Shown here: positions 5,109 through 6,658 of the stretch, piece after piece
How positions within the stretch are numbered: the first letter of the stretch is position 1
How the letters are laid out: each line of letters opens with the position of its first letter
Source of the DNA: DATFWK01 sp035259345
GTDB lineage: Bacteria; Actinomycetota; Thermoleophilia; Miltoncostaeales; Miltoncostaeaceae
Length of the DNA: 6,658 nt
NCBI GenBank assembly: GCA_035259345.1
Contig: DATFWK010000238.1
Location: 1-6,658 of the forward strand
Reading direction: 5' to 3'
Notes under the pieces: model-generated
Databases searched by the model: none
The model's input: the letters and a program-made list of their open reading frames with translations, nothing else
What the model was told of the DNA's origin: nothing
Program-made: the position numbers and the translations under genes

Positions 5109-6650
5109 ATGAACATTCACAGACTGATCCGGCCGCTCGCCGTGGCGGCGCTCACGGTCGCGGCGATCGGCTGGAGCGGGCCCGCGGGCGGAGCGGAGGC
5201 CCCGCGCGTCCTGACGGTGGACGCACCCGGCAACCCGGACTTCCTCGACTCTGCGCTGGCCGACGAGCCGTCGAGCTGGCAGATCCTGGCCGCCACCAAC
5301 GACGGGCTCCTCATGCTGCGCCAGAGCGCCGGCGGCGCCGGCCTGGAGGCGGTCCCGGACCTCGCCGAGGCCCTGCCGGTGGTGAGCGACGGTGGCCGCA
5401 CGCTGACGTTCCGCGTCCGGTCGGGGGTCCGCTTCTCGGACCCGGTCGACCGTGAGGTCCGCCCCAGCGACGTCAAGGCCAGCATCGAGCGGATCTTCCG
5501 CCTCTCCTCGCGCGGCGCGAGCTACTACGGCTCCATCGTGGGCGCGGACGTGCTCACGCGGACCCGCACCGGCGGGCTTGCAGGCGTCGTGGCGGACGAC
5601 ACGGCGGGGACGGTGGTCGTGCGCCTCACGCGCCCGGACCCGTCCATCCTGACAGCGCTCGCCATGCCCTTCGCCGACGTGATGCCGAAGGAGACGCCGG
5701 CGGTGGACCAGAGCGTCGAGCCGCCCGTCGCGACCGGCCCCTACCGGGTGACGAGCTACGACCCCAACCGCCAGATCGTGCTGGAGCGGAACACGGGCTT
5801 CCGCCAGTGGACCCCGGACCGGCCCGACGGCGTTGCGGACCGGATCGTCGTGCGCCTCGGGGTCACGGGCGCCGACGCGATCGCCGACATCCAATCCGGC
5901 CGCGCCGACCTGACCCAGTCGCCGCTGACGCCGGCCCAGCTGACCGCCGCCCAGCGGGCGGGGGTGCGGGTAGCGATCGGGCCGGCGGCCGCCACCGACG
6001 CGATCGCGGTCACGGCCGTCGGCGCGCCGCTGACGGATCCGCGCGTGCGCACGGCGATCGCCCGGGCCGTGGACCGCCGGCGCCTGATCGGCGCGGCGGC
6101 CGACCGCGCCTGGGCCACCGTGCACCTGCTGCCCGGCGCCGCCACCGGCCAGGCGTCCCCGCCCCCGCGCGTGGCCTCGGCCCGGGCGCTCGTCTCGGCC
6201 GCCGGGGCGACGGGCGCGGCCGTCGACGTCATCGCGCGATCCGGCCGGCGCGAGCAGCGTCTCACGGCCGAGCTCGCCGCCGAGCTTCGGCGGATCGGCC
6301 TGGTCCCGAACCTGCGCCTGCTGTCCGGCCCGGAGTACGCCCGCGCGGCTGCCACGGGCGCCGTCGGCCTGCGCTACGTGCGGCTCGCCCCGACCCTGCC
6401 CGACCCGGCCGGCTACGTGTCCGTGGGCCGGCCCGCGACCGCCGACCTGTCGCGCCTCGCGGCGCGCGCGGCGGCCACATACGACCCGGCGGCGCGCTGG
6501 GCCGCCTGGCGGCGTGTGGACGCCGCGCTCTACCGGGCGAAGGACAACGGCCGAAACCAGGTGCTCCTGGCCGACCAGCCCGAGGAGGAGGCGCCGGACC
6601 TCGAGCCGCGGCGCACGCGCGCGGCCGAGAGCCCGGCCACGCTCACCTGA
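5109..6650 (+). CDS. Secreted ABC-transporter solute-binding protein (family 5) with a foreign-looking C-terminus
   Basis: Proteins of this family (SBP_bac_5) capture peptides, nickel or similar solutes outside the membrane and deliver them to an ABC permease; the ligand cannot be read here. The 513-residue protein starts with a signal peptide: Arg5 and Arg8, a hydrophobic core at about residues 10-22, and likely cleavage after GGA (27-29). There is no lipobox cysteine. Family landmarks are VPDLAEALPVVSDGGRTLTF (82-101), RSGVRFSD (104-111), RPSDVKASIERIF (118-130), VATGPYRVTSYDP (207-219), IVLERNTGF (223-231) and LTDPRVRTAIARAVDRRRLI (308-327). A family-like helix (ARWAAWRRVDAAL, 462-474) comes near the end. 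The usual C-terminal strand and PL-rich segment are missing. Instead, residues 473-485 read ALYRAKDNGRNQV, the classic end of a GGDEF domain, followed by a charged tail to residue 513. No permease or ATPase gene is in view. The start is chosen for the signal peptide, although the frame is open upstream. The gene diverges from rplU across 141 bases. Confidence 0.85.
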   Translation: MNIHRLIRPLAVAALTVAAIGWSGPAGGAEAPRVLTVDAPGNPDFLDSALADEPSSWQILAATNDGLLMLRQSAGGAGLEAVPDLAEALPVVSDGGRTLTFRVRSGVRFSDPVDREVRPSDVKASIERIFRLSSRGASYYGSIVGADVLTRTRTGGLAGVVADDTAGTVVVRLTRPDPSILTALAMPFADVMPKETPAVDQSVEPPVATGPYRVTSYDPNRQIVLERNTGFRQWTPDRPDGVADRIVVRLGVTGADAIADIQSGRADLTQSPLTPAQLTAAQRAGVRVAIGPAAATDAIAVTAVGAPLTDPRVRTAIARAVDRRRLIGAAADRAWATVHLLPGAATGQASPPPRVASARALVSAAGATGAAVDVIARSGRREQRLTAELAAELRRIGLVPNLRLLSGPEYARAAATGAVGLRYVRLAPTLPDPAGYVSVGRPATADLSRLAARAAATYDPAARWAAWRRVDAALYRAKDNGRNQVLLADQPEEEAPDLEPRRTRAAESPATLT

Positions 6651-6658
6651 CGCGCCCG

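Noticed and set aside
4968..6125. Upstream extension of L21 to a 484-residue protein
   Set aside because: It would run antisense through the solute-binding gene. The ATG at 4967 has a strong Shine-Dalgarno and gives the normal L21 length.
6519..6650. A true diguanylate cyclase domain in the solute-binding protein
   Set aside because: Only the closing motif of a GGDEF domain is present. No GGDEF or GGEEF active-site segment or preceding fold is found, so no enzyme activity is claimed.

Overview
The window is a very GC-rich (roughly 70% or more by eye), gene-dense bacterial segment. It carries a compact minus-strand run of seven housekeeping genes in the order rplU - rpmA - obg - proB - proA - nadD - rsfS, and one divergent plus-strand gene for a secreted solute-binding protein. 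This order, the GC bias, the GTG start of obg and the short or overlapping junctions fit an actinobacterium. A deep lineage such as Thermoleophilia is plausible, but that placement is an inference from gene order and composition, not from a phylogeny.

Region by region. Positions 1-25 lie past the rsfS stop and hold only a small GC hairpin with a T run on the minus strand. Positions 26-4967 are the operon read leftward: RsfS (ribosome silencing), NadD (NAD synthesis), ProA and ProB (proline synthesis), the Obg GTPase (50S assembly), and ribosomal proteins L27 and L21. Gaps are -4 to about 40 bases, so co-transcription from a promoter upstream of rplU is likely. Positions 4968-5108 are the divergent spacer, with a good -10 box and a leader hairpin for rplU and a weak candidate promoter for the right-hand gene. 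Positions 5109-6650 encode a family 5 (peptide/nickel type) solute-binding protein with a signal peptide.

How they fit together. The operon couples large-subunit production and maturation (L21, L27, Obg, RsfS) with proline and NAD supply. This grouping is known in actinobacteria and is not a new system.

The unusual points are local. (1) The binding protein ends in the C-terminal signature of a GGDEF domain, with the changeover in a short stretch both families can share. This suggests a recombinant or mis-assembled 3' end. (2) Obg lacks the NKxD guanine-specificity motif and the SA of G5, and has an altered switch II. (3) nadD has no ATG, GTG, TTG or CTG codon upstream of its essential nucleotide-binding motif. 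(4) rsfS can only be full length from a non-standard start, best a CTG overlapping the nadD stop. I found no mobile element, CRISPR array, tRNA, rRNA or defence system.
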